Positions 46,511 through 56,614 of a stretch of DNA of 64,000 bases are shown here, piece after piece. How positions within the stretch are numbered: position 1 is the first letter of the stretch; every line of letters begins with the position of its first letter. The notes under the pieces were generated by a model. That model made no database searches. It saw only the letters and a program-made list of their open reading frames with translations, and was not told the DNA's origin. The translations under genes were made by a program, and so were the position numbers. The stretch is from Serpentinimonas maccroryi (GTDB lineage: Bacteria; Pseudomonadota; Gammaproteobacteria; Burkholderiales; Burkholderiaceae_C), in assembly GCF_000828915.1 (NCBI RefSeq), contig NZ_AP014569.1, forward strand, positions 930,001-994,000, written 5' to 3'.

Positions 46511-49500
46511 CTAGCCCACCCAGCGCCGCGCGTTGCGCCACAAGCGCAGCCACGGGCTGGGGCCTTCGAGCGCGCCGCTGTGGCGCGGGTCGGTCCAGCT
46601 GAGCTGCAGGTTGCGAAACACGCGCTCAGGGTGCGGCATCAGGGCGGTGAAGCGCCCACACGCGGTGGTGACGCCGGTCAGGCCACCCGGGCTGCCGTTG
46701 GGGTTGTAGGGGTAGGCTTGGGTGGCGGCGCCGTGGTGATCGACAAAGCGCAGCGCGGCGATGGCTTGCTCGGCGTGGCCGCGTTGGGCGAAATTGGCGT
46801 AGCCCTCGCCGTGCGCGACCGCGATCGGCAGGCGGCTGCCGGCCATGCCCTCAAAGAACAGGCTGGGGCTGCTTTGCACCTCGACCAAGCTCAGGCGCGC
46901 CTCGAAGCGCTGCGACTGGTTGCTGGTGAAGCGCGGCCAAGCGTGCGCGCCGGGGATGAGCTCGGCCAGTTCGGCAAACATCTGGCAGCCGTTGCACACG
47001 CCCAAGCCAAATGTATCCGGGCGCGCAAAGAAGGCCGCAAACTGCTCGGCCAGCGCCGCGTTGAAAGTGATCGAGCGCGCCCAGCCGATGCCGGCACCCA
47101 GCGTGTCGCCGTAGCTGAAGCCGCCGCAGGCCACCAGGCCTTTGAAGTCGCGCAGGTGCGCGCGGCCGCTGTGCAGATCGCTCATGTGCACGTCGTGCGC
47201 CTCGAAGCCGGCCAGATGGAACGCATAGGCCATTTCGAGCTGCGAGTTCACGCCCTGCTCGCGCAGGATCGCCACTTTGGGGCGCGCCAGATTGAGGTAC
47301 GGCGCCGCCACGTCTTCGGCCGCATCGAACGTGAGCGCCAGGTGCAGGCCGGGGTCGTTCGGCTGGCCCAGGGCGGCGTGTTCGGCGTCGGCGCAGCCCG
47401 GGTGGTCGCGCAGGCGGCAGATTTTCCAGCTCACGCTGTCCCAGACCTGCTGCAGGTCTTGCAGGCTGGAATCAAAAATCTTGCGCGCATCGCGCCAGAT
47501 TTGCAACCGCTGCTCGGGGGCGGCGGCGTCTGGGCTGGTGGCCCCGGCGCTGGGCCAGTTTGGGCTTTGCACCTTGCCGACGAAGTGGCTGCAGGCACCC
47601 AGCCCGTGTGCGCGCAGCACCTGCATCACGGGTGTGCGCTCGGCGTGGCGCACCTGCAGCAGCACGCCCAACTCTTCGTTGAACAGCGCGCGCAAGGTGC
47701 GCTCTTCGCGCCGCGCCGCCACTTGGGCCGCCCAGTTTTTGCTGTCGCCGCTGTCCATGCGGCTGTCGGCAATGCCGTCGCCCTCGAGCAGCAGCGCGTC
47801 GAGGTTGAGCGCCACGCCCACTTGGCCGGCAAAAGCCATTTCGGCCACCGCCGCCAGCAAGCCGCCGTCGCTGCGGTCGTGGTAGGCCAGCAGCAGGCCT
47901 TGGGCGCGCAGGGCGTTGATGGCGTGCACCAGTTGCACCAGATCGTGCGGCTGGTCGAGGTCGGGCACGGCGTCGCCGCTTTGCTCGAGGTGCTGCGCCA
48001 GCATCGAGCCTCCCAAGCGCATCTGACCCCGGCCGAGGTCGATCAGCAGCAGCTCCGAATCGATCCCGCGCTGCAGTTGCGGCGTCAGGGTGCCGCGCAC
48101 GTCGGCCAAGGTGGCAAAGGCGCTCACGATCAGGCTCACGGGCGAGGTGACTTTGAGCGTTTGGCCGTCGGCGCGCCACTGGGTGCGCATCGACAGGCTG
48201 TCTTTGCCCACCGGGATGCTTACGCCCAAGGCCGGGCACAGCTCGAGCCCGACGGCGCGCACGCTGGCGTAGAGGTCGGCGTCTTCGCCCGGTTCGCCGC
48301 AAGCGGCCATCCAGTTGGCCGAGAGTTTGACGCGCCCGAGCTCGATCGGCGCCGCCAGCAGGTTGGTGATAGCCTCGGCCACCGCCATGCGCGCTGCGGC
48401 CGGGGCGTTGAGTGCGGCCAGCGGGCTGCGCTCGCCCATGCTCATGGCTTCGCCGGCCACGCCGGTGTAGTCGGCCAAGGTGACGGCGCAGTCGGCCACC
48501 GGCACCTGCCACGGGCCCACCATCTGGTCGCGGTGCGTCAGGCCGCCCACGCTGCGGTCGCCGATGGTGATGAGAAATCGCTTGCTGGCCACCGTGGGGT
48601 GGCTGAGCACGGCGATCACGCTGGCTTGCAACTCCACTTCATGCAAGTCGAGCGCGGCTTGGGGGCGCGGCACGCTGTGCACCTCGCGCCGCATTTTGGG
48701 CGGTTTGCCTAGCAGCACGTTCATTGGCATCTGGACCGGTGGGGTGACACCCTCCCCATCCGTCAGCACCAGTTCGCGTTCCTCAGTCGCCACGCCCACC
48801 ACGGCGAAGGGGCAGCGCTCGCGTTCGCAAAAGGCCTGGAACTGCGCCAGCGCGTCGGGCGCGATCGCCAGCACGTAGCGCTCTTGGCTTTCGTTGCACC
48901 AGATTTCTTTGGGCGACAGGCCCGATTCTTCCAGCGGCACGGCGCGCAAGTCGAAGCGCGCGCCACGGCCGGCGTCGTTGACCAGCTCCGGGAAGGCGTT
49001 GGACAAGCCGCCCGCGCCCACGTCGTGGATGAACAGGATCGGGTTCTGCGCCCCCAGCGCGGTGCAGTGGTTGATCACCTCTTGGGCGCGGCGCTCGAGC
49101 TCGGGGTTGCCGCGCTGCACCGAGTCGAAGTCGAGCTCGGCCGCATTGGTGCCGCTGGCCATGGAACTGGCGGCGCCGCCGCCCATGCCGATGCGCATCC
49201 CCGGCCCGCCGAGCTGGATCAGCAGCGAACCGGGCGGAAACTGCACCTTGTGCGTGAGCGCGGCGTCGATCTGGCCGATGCCGCCCGCGATCATGATCGG
49301 CTTGTGGTAGCCGCGTCGCAGCCCGCCCACCACCTGCTCGTATTCGCGAAAATAGCCCAGCAGATTGGGGCGGCCAAACTCGTTGTTGAAAGCGGCCCCG
49401 CCCAGCGGCCCCTCGATCATGATCTGCAGCGGGCTGGCGATGTGCTCGGGCTTGCCCTCGGGCAGGTCAGACCAGCCGCCCCAGAGCTTGGAGACGCTAA

Positions 49501-50551
49501 AACCCGTGAGCCCGGCCTTGGGCTTGGCCCCGCGACCGGTGGCCCCTTCGTCGCGGATTTCACCGCCGGCCCCGGTGGCGGCCCCGGCAAAAGGCGAGAT
49601 CGCGGTGGGGTGGTTGTGCGTCTCGACTTTCATCAGAATGTGCTGCTCGGCGTCCTCGGCGGCATAGACCGGCACCGCATCGGGCTGCGCCATGCGCGCC
49701 ACGAAGCGCTGCAAGCGGTGCCCCTGCATCACGGCAGCGTTGTCGGAATAGGCCACCACGGTGTGCTGTGGCTGGCTCTGGTGCGTGTGGCGGATCATGC
49801 CAAACAGGCTCTGCGGCTGCGCGACGCCGTCGATGACGAACTCGGCGTTGAAGATTTTGTGCCGGCAGTGCTCGCTGTTGGCCTGCGCGAACATCATCAG
49901 CTCGACGTCGCTGGGGTTGCGCCCCAGCCCCACAAAGGCCGCCAGCAGGTAGTCGATTTCGTCCTCGGCCAGCGCTAGGCCCCAAGCGCGGTTGGCCTGC
50001 TCCAGCGCCACCCGGCCGGCACCGAGCACATCCACGTGCTCCAACGGCGCCGCCGGCAGTTCGGCAAACAGGCGCTGGGCGTCGGCGCGCTTGGGTAAGG
50101 CGCTTTCGGTCATGCGGTCGTGCAGCAGCGCCGCCGCCTGCTGCCACTGGGTTGGGCTGAGGCCTTCGGGCGCACGGCCAAACAGGCCGCCGCGCAGCCG
50201 CAGTCGGTATTCGGTGCAGCGCTCAACGCGGCGCACGGTAAAGCCACAATTGCGGGCGATGTCGGTGGCTTTCGAGGCCCAAGGCGATACGGTGCCCAGC
50301 CGCGGCGTGACCACCACCAGCGCGCCCTCGCCTGGGGCTGCACCATGGACCGGTGCGCTGCAACCCAGCAGCGCCTGCCAGGCTTGCAGCTGGGCTGCGG
50401 TCAGAGGATCGGGCGTGGCCACCCAGTACACGTGGCGCGCCGACACTTCAACGATCGAAGCCGATGCGGCCTGCAGCAGCGGCAGGATTTGCTGGGCACG
50501 AAAGGGGCTTAAGGCGTCGCCGCCCTCGATCGGGGTCAGGTGTAAGGTCAC
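46511..50551 (-). CDS. purL: phosphoribosylformylglycinamidine synthase
   Basis: A 1346-residue single-chain (large) PurL, fourth step of purine synthesis: FGAR + glutamine + ATP to FGAM. Order: N-terminal PurS-like domain; linker; AIRS-type synthase halves ([40 protein letters not shown]); and a C-terminal class I glutaminase with [14 protein letters not shown] (Cys near 1185) and [11 protein letters not shown] (His/Glu near 1307). Length and order are standard for proteobacteria. No irregularity seen. Confidence 0.97.
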   Translation of the reverse strand: MTLHLTPIEGGDALSPFRAQQILPLLQAASASIVEVSARHVYWVATPDPLTAAQLQAWQALLGCSAPVHGAAPGEGALVVVTPRLGTVSPWASKATDIARNCGFTVRRVERCTEYRLRLRGGLFGRAPEGLSPTQWQQAAALLHDRMTESALPKRADAQRLFAELPAAPLEHVDVLGAGRVALEQANRAWGLALAEDEIDYLLAAFVGLGRNPSDVELMMFAQANSEHCRHKIFNAEFVIDGVAQPQSLFGMIRHTHQSQPQHTVVAYSDNAAVMQGHRLQRFVARMAQPDAVPVYAAEDAEQHILMKVETHNHPTAISPFAGAATGAGGEIRDEGATGRGAKPKAGLTGFSVSKLWGGWSDLPEGKPEHIASPLQIMIEGPLGGAAFNNEFGRPNLLGYFREYEQVVGGLRRGYHKPIMIAGGIGQIDAALTHKVQFPPGSLLIQLGGPGMRIGMGGGAASSMASGTNAAELDFDSVQRGNPELERRAQEVINHCTALGAQNPILFIHDVGAGGLSNAFPELVNDAGRGARFDLRAVPLEESGLSPKEIWCNESQERYVLAIAPDALAQFQAFCERERCPFAVVGVATEERELVLTDGEGVTPPVQMPMNVLLGKPPKMRREVHSVPRPQAALDLHEVELQASVIAVLSHPTVASKRFLITIGDRSVGGLTHRDQMVGPWQVPVADCAVTLADYTGVAGEAMSMGERSPLAALNAPAAARMAVAEAITNLLAAPIELGRVKLSANWMAACGEPGEDADLYASVRAVGLELCPALGVSIPVGKDSLSMRTQWRADGQTLKVTSPVSLIVSAFATLADVRGTLTPQLQRGIDSELLLIDLGRGQMRLGGSMLAQHLEQSGDAVPDLDQPHDLVQLVHAINALRAQGLLLAYHDRSDGGLLAAVAEMAFAGQVGVALNLDALLLEGDGIADSRMDSGDSKNWAAQVAARREERTLRALFNEELGVLLQVRHAERTPVMQVLRAHGLGACSHFVGKVQSPNWPSAGATSPDAAAPEQRLQIWRDARKIFDSSLQDLQQVWDSVSWKICRLRDHPGCADAEHAALGQPNDPGLHLALTFDAAEDVAAPYLNLARPKVAILREQGVNSQLEMAYAFHLAGFEAHDVHMSDLHSGRAHLRDFKGLVACGGFSYGDTLGAGIGWARSITFNAALAEQFAAFFARPDTFGLGVCNGCQMFAELAELIPGAHAWPRFTSNQSQRFEARLSLVEVQSSPSLFFEGMAGSRLPIAVAHGEGYANFAQRGHAEQAIAALRFVDHHGAATQAYPYNPNGSPGGLTGVTTACGRFTALMPHPERVFRNLQLSWTDPRHSGALEGPSPWLRLWRNARRWVG

Positions 50552-50639
50552 GGTGTGGGAGCCAAAATAAGTGCTGCGGTGGTGCAGCGATGCAAGCGAT
50601 TTTACCGGCCCGTTTTGGGCCCCCCAGCCCCGATCGAGA

Positions 50640-51254
50640 TCATTTGATCAAAGCCAGCAGCTCACGAAAGCGCGGGTGCTCGCAGTGCTGCAGCCACTCG
50701 AACAGCACCATTTCGCTCGTCACCAGCTCGACGCCGTTGTGGGCCAAGCGGTCGAAGGCGGCGTCGCGGTCGCGCTCGCGGCGCGAGCCGCAGGCGTCGG
50801 TGACCACCCAGACATCGAACTCGCGTTCCAGTAGGCCGAGCGCGGTTTGCAGCAGGCATACGTGCGCTTCGCAACCGGCGATCAGCACCGTCTGGCGCTC
50901 GGGCGCAGGCGCGGCAGCCGGTTTTTGCAGGTGCCTGGGCAGGCTGCGGGCGTTGCCGGCGGGTTTGGGCGCGGGCCGCTCGGGCGGGCGCAGGGCATCG
51001 ATCAAGCCCGACTCGCAGGCGCTGAAATGCATCTTGCTGAAGGTCTGTTGGCACAGGGCGAGCAGCTCGGGCGCATTGGGGCCCAGCCGCTGCGGGTTTT
51101 GCTCGGTGCCCCAAGCCGGCACACCCAAGGCTTGAGCCGCACGCGCCAGCAGCAGGGCGCGCGCCAGCACCTCGTCGGCGTGAGCGATCACGGGCATCAG
51201 TTTGGTCTGGTAGTCCACCAGCACCAGTTGGCAATCGTCGAGTTCGAGCAGCAT
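50640..51254 (-). CDS. isochorismatase-family cysteine hydrolase
   Basis: A 204-residue hydrolase. [14 protein letters not shown] carries the Asp of the Asp-Lys-Cys triad at residue 14, [11 protein letters not shown] the region of the Lys, and [20 protein letters not shown] the Cys. Closest by eye to the YcaC/hydrolase subgroup of unknown substrate. A Pro/Ala-rich insert ([20 protein letters not shown] and following) sits at about 90-115 where most relatives have a short loop. Confidence 0.87.
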   Translation of the reverse strand: MLLELDDCQLVLVDYQTKLMPVIAHADEVLARALLLARAAQALGVPAWGTEQNPQRLGPNAPELLALCQQTFSKMHFSACESGLIDALRPPERPAPKPAGNARSLPRHLQKPAAAPAPERQTVLIAGCEAHVCLLQTALGLLEREFDVWVVTDACGSRRERDRDAAFDRLAHNGVELVTSEMVLFEWLQHCEHPRFRELLALIK

Positions 51255-51302
51255 GGCAAGGGGTCTGGTTTGGGGTTTACTTCAAGTGCGAATTTCAAGC
51301 CA

Positions 51303-51329
51303 TTGACAACACGGGGCTTTGCTTATACT
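51303..51329 (+). promoter_or_regulatory. promoter of the NlpC/P60 gene
   Basis: A consensus -35 TTGACA (51303-51308) is followed after 15 bp by TATACT (51324-51329). The start point would be close to 51336, so the first ATG (51338) would be almost leaderless and the downstream ATG 51377 becomes plausible. Confidence 0.6.
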
Positions 51330-51337
51330 CTGCGGCC

Positions 51338-52048
51338 ATGAGCCCAACCACTGCAACACCTCCGCACGGCGATAGGATGACACCGCGTGCATCCAGCGCA
51401 ACGGCTTGGCTGGCCAAAACGGCCATGACCGCTGTCACGGCAGCGGCCTTGATTGTGCCCGCATCCGCCCACGCCACCGATGCGTTGGCGGATTTTTTGC
51501 ATCAGCAGGGCTTGGTCGCCCCACCCAGCGCGGCCTTGGGGTCCGCCCCCCCCTTCAATCCAGTCGTGGCATCCGATGGTTCGGTTGCAGAGGATGCCGA
51601 ACTCGAGCGCCCTCTGCACTCCAGCTTGGTGGTGCACGCGCTGGGTTTTCTCGGGGTGCCGTTCAGGCTAGGCGGCGACAGCGCCGAAGAAGGTTTTGAT
51701 TGCAGCGGTTTCGTGCAGGCGGCGTTTCGTCAAGTGATGGGGTTGCAGCTGCCGCGCATCGCGCGCGACCAAGCCCGCGCGACCGAGTCGATCGAGCGCA
51801 GCGAACTGGCCCCGGGCGACTTGGTCTTTTTCAACACCTTGGGGCGGCGTTACAGCCACGTGGGCATCTACATCGGCGGCGACCGCTTCGTGCACTCGCC
51901 GCGCAGCGGGGCGCGGGTGCGCATCGAAAGCATGGGCCTGCGCTACTGGGCCACGCGTTTTAACGGCGCGCGGCGGGTTCAAGTAGCCGGTTTGACAACC
52001 CGCACCCCACCCGCGCCTATGCAAGCCGAACTGCTGACGCAACGCTAG
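51338..52048 (+). CDS. secreted NlpC/P60 (C40) peptidoglycan endopeptidase
   Basis: Up to 236 residues. A signal peptide reads MTAVTAAALIVPASAHATDA. The C40 domain spans about 95-215: catalytic Cys in EEGFDCSGFVQAAFRQ, His in RYSHVGIYIGGDRFVHSP. Such enzymes cut gamma-D-Glu-diaminopimelate or similar peptide bonds of murein. The start is either ATG 51338 or ATG 51377; the second gives a compact signal peptide and a 40 nt leader from the promoter at 51303-51329. Confidence 0.9.
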   Translation: MSPTTATPPHGDRMTPRASSATAWLAKTAMTAVTAAALIVPASAHATDALADFLHQQGLVAPPSAALGSAPPFNPVVASDGSVAEDAELERPLHSSLVVHALGFLGVPFRLGGDSAEEGFDCSGFVQAAFRQVMGLQLPRIARDQARATESIERSELAPGDLVFFNTLGRRYSHVGIYIGGDRFVHSPRSGARVRIESMGLRYWATRFNGARRVQVAGLTTRTPPAPMQAELLTQR

Positions 52049-52063
52049 TTCGGCTGGCCCAAA

Positions 52064-52291
52064 TCACACCGCCCGCGCCGCTTCGGCTTTCTTCAACACC
52101 ACGTACAGCTCGTCCTTGAGGCGCAGCTTTTCCTTCTTCAGGGTCTCGATCTGGTCTTGGCTGCCGACCACGGTGCCGGCTCCCATGTTCTTGATGGTGT
52201 GGTCGAGCTCGTTGTGCTTCTCGAACAGGCGACCAAAGTGGTGGTCGCTCACCTTGAGTTCAGAAATCAGATCGCGGTACTCTGGAAACAT
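52064..52291 (-). CDS. YdcH/DUF465 family small coiled-coil protein
   Basis: A 75-residue protein reading MFPEYRDLISELKVSDHHFG, then RLFEKHNELDHTIKNMG and ETLKKEKLRLKDELYVVLKK. This is the DUF465 (YdcH-like) pattern, a helical hairpin of unknown function common in proteobacteria. It has its own 93 bp upstream spacer and converges on the NlpC/P60 gene with 15 bp between the stops. Confidence 0.9.
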   Translation of the reverse strand: MFPEYRDLISELKVSDHHFGRLFEKHNELDHTIKNMGAGTVVGSQDQIETLKKEKLRLKDELYVVLKKAEAARAV

Positions 52292-52384
52292 GCTTGCTCC
52301 TTTTTGCTAAAAAAACGGCTGCACAGCCCACGCGGCCGCAGCTACATGGGCTACTGTAACCGAGTCAGAGGCTGGTCCAGCCTC

Positions 52385-54679
52385 TCAGGTCGCCTTGATG
52401 CAGTCGGCAAAGTAGGCCTTGCGCCCGTCGGCATCCTGCTCGACCACCAAGCCGTGGATGTCGGTCTCGAAGCCCGGGCACTGCTTGGCAAAATCGCGTG
52501 CGAACTTCAAATAATCGACGATGCGCCGGTTGAACACCTCACCCGGGATGAGCAGCGGGATGCCGGGCGGGTACGGGGTGATGAGTGCGGTGGTGATGCG
52601 GCCCTCGAGCGCGTCGATCGGCACGCGCTCGGTGCGGCGGCGAGCGATGTGGGCAAAGGCATCGCTGGGCTTCATGGCCGGGGTCAGGTCGCTCAGGTAC
52701 ATCTCGGTGGTCAGGCGCGCGATGTCCGATTTGGCGTAGAGCTCGTGCACCAGTTGGCACAGGTCGCGCAGCCCCATTTTTTCGTAGCGCCGCTGCTTGG
52801 CGCAGAACTCGGGCATGGTGCGCCACAGCGGCTGGTTGCGGTCGTAGTCGTCCTTGAACTGCTGCAAGGCGGTGAGCAGGGTGTTCCAGCGGCCCTTGGT
52901 GATGCCGATGGTGAACATGATGAAAAAGCTGTAGAGACCGGTTTTTTCCACCACCACGCCGTGCTCGCTTAAGTATTTTGTGACGATGCTGGCCGGGATG
53001 CCGCTGGCGGCAAAGTCGCCCTTCATGTTCAGCCCCGGCGTGAGCAAGGTGGCTTTGATCGGGTCCAGCATATTGAAGCCCGGCGCCATGTCGCCAAAGC
53101 CGTGCCAAGCGTCGCCACCGCGCAGCAGCGGCTGGCCGTCGGCGTTGGTGCGCTGCAAAATCCAGTCGTGGGCCCGGCCCACGCCCTCTTCGGCCAGCGC
53201 CTCGGGGCCCCAGACTTGGAACCACCAATCGTCGTCGCCAAACTCGGCATCGACCTTGCGCATGGCGCGCCTGAAGTCCAGCGCCTCGGCAATGCTTTCT
53301 TCGACCAGCGCCGTGCCGCCGGGCGGCTCCATCATGGCGGCGGCCACGTCGCAGCTGGCGATGATGCTGTACTGCGGGCTGGTGCTGGTGTGCATCAGGT
53401 AGGCTTCGTTGAACAGGTGCCGATCCAGCGGCGTGCTCTGCGAGTCTTGCACCAGCACGTGGCTGGCTTGGCTGATGCCGGCCAGCAGCTTGTGGATGCT
53501 CTGGGTGGAATAAACCACCGAATGCTGCGGCCGCCCGCGCTTGCGCCCCATGGCGTGGAAGGTGCCGTAAAAGGGGTGAAAGGCGGCGTGCGGCAGCCAA
53601 GCTTCGTCAAAGTGCAGGTTGTCCACGTAGCCATCGAGCATCTGTTTGATGGCTTCGGTGTTGTAGAGCACGCCGTCGTAGGTGGACTGCGTCAGCGTCA
53701 GGATGCGCGGTTTGACCGTTTGTGCATCAACGCCGGCCAGCAACGGGTGCGCCTCGATCTTGGCGCGGATCGCCTCGGGCTCGAACTCGCTCTGCGGAAT
53801 CGGGCCGATGATGCCCCAGTGGTTGCGCGTGGGTTTGAGGAACACCGGCACGGCCCCGGTCATGATGATGCTGTGCAGCACCGACTTGTGGCAGTTGCGG
53901 TCCACCAGCACCACGTCGCCCGGGGCCACGGTGTGGTGCCAGACCATTTTGTTGCTGGTGCTGGTGCCATTGGTGACAAAAAAGCAGTGGTCGGCGTTGA
54001 AGATGCGCGCGGCGTTGCGCTCGCTCTCGCCGATGGCGCCGTTGTGGTCGAGCAACTGGCCCAGCTCTTCGACCGAGTTGCAGACGTCGGCGCGCAGCAT
54101 GTTCTCGCCAAAAAACTGGTGAAACATCTGCCCCACCGGCGATTTGAGGAACGCCACCCCGCCCGAGTGCCCAGGGCAGTGCCAGCTGTAGGAGCCGTTT
54201 TCGGCGTAGTCGAGCAGCGCCTTGAAAAAGGGCGGCTGGATGCCCTCGAGGTAGCTCTTGGCTTCGCGGATGAGGTGGCGCGCCACGAACTCGGGCGTGT
54301 CCTCAAACATGTGGATGAAGCCGTGCAGCTCGCGCAAAATGGCGTTGGGCAGGTGGCGGCTGGTTTTGGTTTCGCCGTAGATGTAGATCGGCACATCGGC
54401 GTTTTTGCGCCGCACTTCGTCGATGAAGTGGCGCAAGTTGAGCACCGCCGGGTCTAGGTCGGGGCCGGGGGTGAATTCCTCGTCGTCGATCGACAGGATG
54501 AAAGCGCTGGCGCGGCTTTGCTGCTGCGCAAACTGGCTCAGGTCGCCATAGCTGGTCACGCCCACGACCTCGAAGCCCTCGCTCTCGATGGCTTGCGCCA
54601 GCGCACGAATGCCCAAGCCCGAGGTGTTTTCGGAGCGGAAGTCTTCATCGATGATGACGATGGGGAAGCGAAATTTCAT
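52385..54679 (-). CDS. Orn/Lys/Arg decarboxylase, inducible type
   Basis: A 764-residue PLP enzyme of the large bacterial decarboxylase family. Residues 1-130 are the wing domain (VIIDEDFRSENTSGLGIRAL), about 135-600 the PLP domain with NGTSTSNKMV, FDEAWLPHAAFHPFYG (D358) and the PLP lysine K397 in STQSIHKLL, and the rest the C-terminal domain ending in ALITPYPPGIPLLIPGEVFN. It decarboxylates ornithine, lysine or arginine to a polyamine, consuming a proton; which amino acid is not clear. ATG 54679 is chosen because the family begins MKFRFP-like. Confidence 0.93.
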   Translation of the reverse strand: MKFRFPIVIIDEDFRSENTSGLGIRALAQAIESEGFEVVGVTSYGDLSQFAQQQSRASAFILSIDDEEFTPGPDLDPAVLNLRHFIDEVRRKNADVPIYIYGETKTSRHLPNAILRELHGFIHMFEDTPEFVARHLIREAKSYLEGIQPPFFKALLDYAENGSYSWHCPGHSGGVAFLKSPVGQMFHQFFGENMLRADVCNSVEELGQLLDHNGAIGESERNAARIFNADHCFFVTNGTSTSNKMVWHHTVAPGDVVLVDRNCHKSVLHSIIMTGAVPVFLKPTRNHWGIIGPIPQSEFEPEAIRAKIEAHPLLAGVDAQTVKPRILTLTQSTYDGVLYNTEAIKQMLDGYVDNLHFDEAWLPHAAFHPFYGTFHAMGRKRGRPQHSVVYSTQSIHKLLAGISQASHVLVQDSQSTPLDRHLFNEAYLMHTSTSPQYSIIASCDVAAAMMEPPGGTALVEESIAEALDFRRAMRKVDAEFGDDDWWFQVWGPEALAEEGVGRAHDWILQRTNADGQPLLRGGDAWHGFGDMAPGFNMLDPIKATLLTPGLNMKGDFAASGIPASIVTKYLSEHGVVVEKTGLYSFFIMFTIGITKGRWNTLLTALQQFKDDYDRNQPLWRTMPEFCAKQRRYEKMGLRDLCQLVHELYAKSDIARLTTEMYLSDLTPAMKPSDAFAHIARRRTERVPIDALEGRITTALITPYPPGIPLLIPGEVFNRRIVDYLKFARDFAKQCPGFETDIHGLVVEQDADGRKAYFADCIKAT

Positions 54680-54816
54680 GGTGCACCAGTGTAGAGACTC
54701 AATATGACGCAAGCCCCCCGTGGCCTCTGGGTCTGGGGGCGGCGCAGCGATTGTGCACCACGCGTGCGCTTAATGCGCTATGCTGGCCGCATTGGTTTTG
54801 ACTGCGGGGCACGCGT

Positions 54817-55293
54817 ATGACGGATTGGATGGTGTGGTGGCTGCTGGCCGGCTTGGCGATCGTGCTCGAATTGCTCACCGGCACTTTTTTTCTGCTCATG
54901 CTCGCGGTCGGCTTGGTGGTCGGTGCGCTGGCGGCGCACGCCGGGCTGGGGCTCACGGGGCAGCTGCTCACGGCCGCGATCGTGGGCGGCGGCGCGGTGG
55001 CCCTGTGGCAGCGCTGGCGCGCCCGGCACCCCATCCAAGCCACAGCCGAACGCAACCCCGACATCAACCTCGACATCGGGCAGACGCTGGTGGTGGAACG
55101 CTGGCCAGCCGACGGCTGGGCGCAGGTGCGCTACCGCGGCGCCAACTGGAGCGTGCAGCTCCAACCCGGCACCAGCCCCGGTGTGCACACGCGCTACCGC
55201 ATCGTGCAGGTGCACGGCAACACCCTGATCGTGCAAGCCCTCGACCCCGAACCGCCCAGCGCCGCAGCAGACCCCGGCGCGCCCTCTCACTAA
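54817..55293 (+). CDS. NfeD-family membrane protein
   Basis: A 158-residue protein. Two to three N-terminal helices (WWLLAGLAIVLELLTGTFFL, then LLTAAIVGGGAVALWQRW) are followed by an OB-fold at about 85-145 (IGQTLVVERWPADGWAQVRY, RGANWSVQL). Short NfeD proteins are encoded next to SPFH proteins and are thought to act with them in membrane microdomains, as here: the SPFH gene follows after 16 nt. Confidence 0.92.
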   Translation: MTDWMVWWLLAGLAIVLELLTGTFFLLMLAVGLVVGALAAHAGLGLTGQLLTAAIVGGGAVALWQRWRARHPIQATAERNPDINLDIGQTLVVERWPADGWAQVRYRGANWSVQLQPGTSPGVHTRYRIVQVHGNTLIVQALDPEPPSAAADPGAPSH

Positions 55294-55309
55294 ACCAAGG
55301 AATCCTGCC

Positions 55310-56230
55310 ATGGAGTTCATCGCCCTCGCCGTCGTCATCGTCGCCATCGTGTTCGTGGTGCGCTCGATCCAAGTGGTGCCGCAGCAAAACGCCTGGGTCA
55401 AAGAGCGCTTGGGCAAATACGCCGGCACGCTCGGGCCCGGGCTCAACTTTCTGGTGCCCTTCATCGAGCGCGTGGCCTACAAGCACAGCCTGAAAGAGAT
55501 CCCGCTCGACGTGCCCGAGCAGATTTGCATCACGCGCGACAACACCCAGCTCAAGGTCGATGGGATTTTGTACTTTCAGGTCACCGACCCCATGCGCGCC
55601 AGCTACGGCTCGTCCAACTTCATGCTGGCCATCACGCAGCTGGCGCAGACCACGCTGCGCAGCATCATCGGCCGCATGGAGCTCGACAAAACCTTCGAAG
55701 AGCGCGACCTGATCAACTCGCAGGTGGTGACCGCCATCGACGAAGCCGCGCTCAACTGGGGCGTGAAGGTGCTGCGCTACGAGATCAAAGACCTGACGCC
55801 CCCGGCCGAGATTCTGCGCTCGATGCAGGCCCAGATCACCGCCGAGCGCGAAAAGCGCGCCCTGATCGCCGCGTCGGAAGGGCGCAAGCAAGAGCAGATC
55901 AACATCGCCAACGGCGAGCGCGAAGCCTCCATCGCCCGCTCCGAGGGCGAACGCCAAGCCGCCATCAACCTGGCCCAAGGCCAAGCCTCGGCCATTTTGG
56001 CGGTGGCCGAAGCCTCGGCGCAAGCCATCGAGCGCATCGCCCACGCCATCCGCACCGACGGCGGCGAGGCGGCGGTGCAGCTCAAAGTGGCCGAAAAAGC
56101 CGTCGAAGCCTACGCCAAAGTGGCGGCCGATGCCCACACGACCCTGATCGTGCCCTCGAACATGACCGAAGTGAGCCACCTGATCGGCTCGGCGATGCAG
56201 ATGGTGCGCACGCTCAAGCCCAGCGCCTGA
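55310..56230 (+). CDS. stomatin-like SPFH/band 7 protein (QmcA type)
   Basis: A 306-residue membrane-anchored protein. An N-terminal helix (FIALAVVIVAIVFVVRSIQV) is followed by the SPFH domain (VPQQNAWVKERLGKYAGTLG, GPGLNFLVPFIERVAYKHSL) and a long Ala/Glu/Arg coiled coil (AEREKRALIAASEGRKQEQI). It forms oligomeric cages in the membrane and often regulates FtsH-type proteolysis (family knowledge). Pairs with the NfeD protein upstream. RBS AAGGAAT precedes the ATG. Confidence 0.93.
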   Translation: MEFIALAVVIVAIVFVVRSIQVVPQQNAWVKERLGKYAGTLGPGLNFLVPFIERVAYKHSLKEIPLDVPEQICITRDNTQLKVDGILYFQVTDPMRASYGSSNFMLAITQLAQTTLRSIIGRMELDKTFEERDLINSQVVTAIDEAALNWGVKVLRYEIKDLTPPAEILRSMQAQITAEREKRALIAASEGRKQEQINIANGEREASIARSEGERQAAINLAQGQASAILAVAEASAQAIERIAHAIRTDGGEAAVQLKVAEKAVEAYAKVAADAHTTLIVPSNMTEVSHLIGSAMQMVRTLKPSA

Positions 56231-56336
56231 GCCCCCAGCCGCGGCCCTACCCCCGCGGCGCGAGCGCCGTTGCTAGGAAGCGCGAGCGCTGCCGCTCGGT
56301 AAGCCAGCGCTCGGTCAGCCAGCGCCGCCGCCAGTG

Positions 56337-56342
56337 TAGAAT
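56337..56342 (+). promoter_or_regulatory. -10 element of the tRNA-Ser promoter
   Basis: TAGAAT lies 12 nt before the tRNA-Ser 5' end. Upstream (about 56294-56324) two near-identical 15 bp direct repeats (GCTCGGTAAGCCAGC and GCTCGGTCAGCCAGC) occupy the -35 region. Confidence 0.5.
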
Positions 56343-56354
56343 GCTGGGCTACCC

Positions 56355-56444
56355 GGAGAGATGGATGAGCGGTTTAAGTCGCACGCCTGGAAAGCGTGTG
56401 TGGGCTAACCCCCACCGCGGGTTCGAATCCCGCTCTCTCCGCCA
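56355..56444 (+). tRNA. tRNA-Ser (anticodon GGA)
   Basis: A 90 nt class II tRNA. Acceptor GGAGAGA pairs TCTCTCC; the anticodon stem CACGC/GCGTG encloses CTGGAAA (anticodon GGA); a long variable arm (TGTGGGCTAACCCCCACC) is typical of tRNA-Ser; T-arm GCGGGTTCGAATCCCGC; CCA encoded at 56442-56444. Confidence 0.96.
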
Positions 56445-56614
56445 CATTTCTGCAGTTCGATTGAGCTGCCAGCGACTTTTCGGGCGATCCACCCCGATTT
56501 TGGCTTTGATGCCCCCGTTTTGGCAAACTGGGGTGCCAGCGTTGGCCCCGCGCCGTCGTCGCATTCTATTTCCCGCTACCGCGTTTTGCTGCTCACAGGC
56601 GAGGCCTTGCAACC

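Noticed and set aside
46580-48712. Long open frame of 710 codons on the + strand opposite purL
   Set aside because: GC-rich codon bias keeps the antisense frame open; its product is His/Ala/Gly/Arg-rich with no recognisable motif, while purL on the other strand is complete.
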